Assembly: GCA_905215015.1 (NCBI GenBank) | Contig: CAJMOS010000074.1 | Coordinates: 1 to 15,218, forward strand | DNA length: 15,218 nucleotides | Source: an uncultured bacterium | GTDB taxonomy: Bacteria; Spirochaetota; Spirochaetia; Sphaerochaetales; Sphaerochaetaceae | Reading direction: 5' to 3' | Part shown: in pieces, positions 14,534 to 15,218 of the stretch | Layout of the letters: each line of letters starts with the position of its first letter | Numbering within the stretch: the first letter of the stretch is position 1 | Position numbers and translations under genes: made by a program | Notes under the pieces: model-generated | The model's input: the letters and a program-made list of their open reading frames with translations, nothing else | The model's database searches: none | Told to the model about the DNA's origin: nothing

Positions 14534-14543
14534 GGGGCAGGGC

Positions 14544-15218
14544 ATGGACAGCACCCGGTATGGACGCTATTTTCTCATGTCGGATCTGGACGGAACCTTG
14601 TTTGCCTCGTCTTCCCAGGTCGACAGGAGCAACCTTCCCTCTCTGGACGCGTTCATGCGGCATGGCGGATTGTTCGGAATCTCGACCGGGCGCACGCCGG
14701 CCAACACGCTTTCCCTTCTGGGCGCTCTGCGGCCCAACATGCCTTCCATTTTTCTGAACGGTTCCCTGGTTTACGACACCGTGAGGTGCCGGGTGCTGAA
14801 AACAGAGGAGCTGGAACAGCTCACAGCATTGCGTATCGCGCAGCTTTGTCTTCTCCGGCATCCTGCGGTGAATGTCCATGTCTATGACGCGGAACATACA
14901 TGCATCGTGTCCCCAGAGAGCCTTGCGGATCCAAAATGGACCGCATCCCATCAGCCGGTCGTTTTCACTTCGGTAGACGTCGCCAAACAGGCCCCATGGT
15001 TGAAAATGATGCTCATCGGGACTCATGCGGAACTGGCTGACATCCAAAAGGAAATCATGAAGGAAAACCTACTGGAGGAAAACCGTGCGGTCTTCTCCTC
15101 ACCAGTATTCCTTGAGATTCTTCCGAAAAAAGCAAGCAAGGGGTCGATGCTTTCATACATACGCGATGCGCTTTTCCCAAATCGGACTTGTTGCGCCATT
15201 GGAGATTATTACAACGAC
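14544..15218 (+). CDS. Cof-type HAD-superfamily phosphatase (3' end outside window)
   Basis: A frame of 225 codons open to the window edge. HAD motifs appear in order: motif I SDLDGTLF with nucleophile D14 and acid/base D16; motif II ISTGR (S47); the motif III lysine in PKKASKGSML (K196 or K199); and motif IV IGDYYND (D221, D225) on the last bases. A long cap of about 90 residues lies between motifs II and III, as in C2-capped Cof/YbiV-type sugar-phosphate phosphatases. Comparison with the family suggests some 40-50 residues are missing. No signal peptide, hence cytoplasmic. It follows the permease stop by 10 nt and is the fifth gene of the operon. It probably dephosphorylates a product of the imported compound. 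The ribosome region is an unusual G-run (14533-14542). The substrate cannot be read from the sequence. Confidence 0.9.
   Translation, partial: MDSTRYGRYFLMSDLDGTLFASSSQVDRSNLPSLDAFMRHGGLFGISTGRTPANTLSLLGALRPNMPSIFLNGSLVYDTVRCRVLKTEELEQLTALRIAQLCLLRHPAVNVHVYDAEHTCIVSPESLADPKWTASHQPVVFTSVDVAKQAPWLKMMLIGTHAELADIQKEIMKENLLEENRAVFSSPVFLEILPKKASKGSMLSYIRDALFPNRTCCAIGDYYND

Noticed and set aside
1..15218. CRISPR array, tRNA, IS element or prophage
   Set aside because: I saw no regularly spaced repeats, cloverleaf-like sequence, transposase motifs or terminal inverted repeats on either strand.

Overview
The window reads as a chromosomal segment of a diderm, GC-rich bacterium, and a spirochaete of the Sphaerochaeta type is my best guess. 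The support is indirect: a tripartite envelope efflux system (so an outer membrane), a lipoprotein with a relaxed lipobox of the spirochaetal kind, and a periplasmic binding protein whose mature N-terminus begins NGSKES after an AFA cleavage site, a style common in spirochaetes. No rRNA, tRNA, integrase, IS element or CRISPR array is visible, and gene density and codon style look uniform.

Layout. (1) Bases 1-1496, minus strand: a truncated surface or periplasmic lipoprotein with fibronectin-III-like domains, preceded upstream by a small uracil/hypoxanthine-DNA glycosylase family gene. A promoter-like site with an embedded palindrome lies between them. (2) Bases 1585-3907: a YgiD-type extradiol dioxygenase (+) converging, with a one-base gap, on a COG2509-type FAD-dependent oxidoreductase (-). 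(3) Bases 4129-9587 (+): a compact three-gene RND efflux operon (TolC-like outer membrane protein, HlyD-type adaptor, RND pump) closed by a strong intrinsic terminator at 9592-9627. (4) Bases 9744-15218 (+): a second operon with a good sigma70-type promoter carrying two near-perfect copies of the palindrome TTGATACGTATCAA. It encodes a cytoplasmic glycerophosphodiester phosphodiesterase-family protein, a periplasmic binding protein, an ABC ATPase, a fused double-domain permease, and a Cof-type HAD phosphatase cut by the window end.

The last operon is the most interesting part. The binding protein, ATPase and fused permease have the architecture of ferric/sugar-phosphate-type importers (FbpABC/AfuABC class), but the binding protein lacks the adjacent tyrosine pair of iron binders, and the importer is sandwiched between a phosphodiesterase and a phosphatase. 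I infer an organophosphate scavenging system: import of a phosphodiester or sugar phosphate, cleavage by the phosphodiesterase, and dephosphorylation by the HAD enzyme, switched by an unseen dimeric, probably LacI-type, repressor. The substrate is unknown. Several positions in the phosphodiesterase active site differ from the canonical enzyme.
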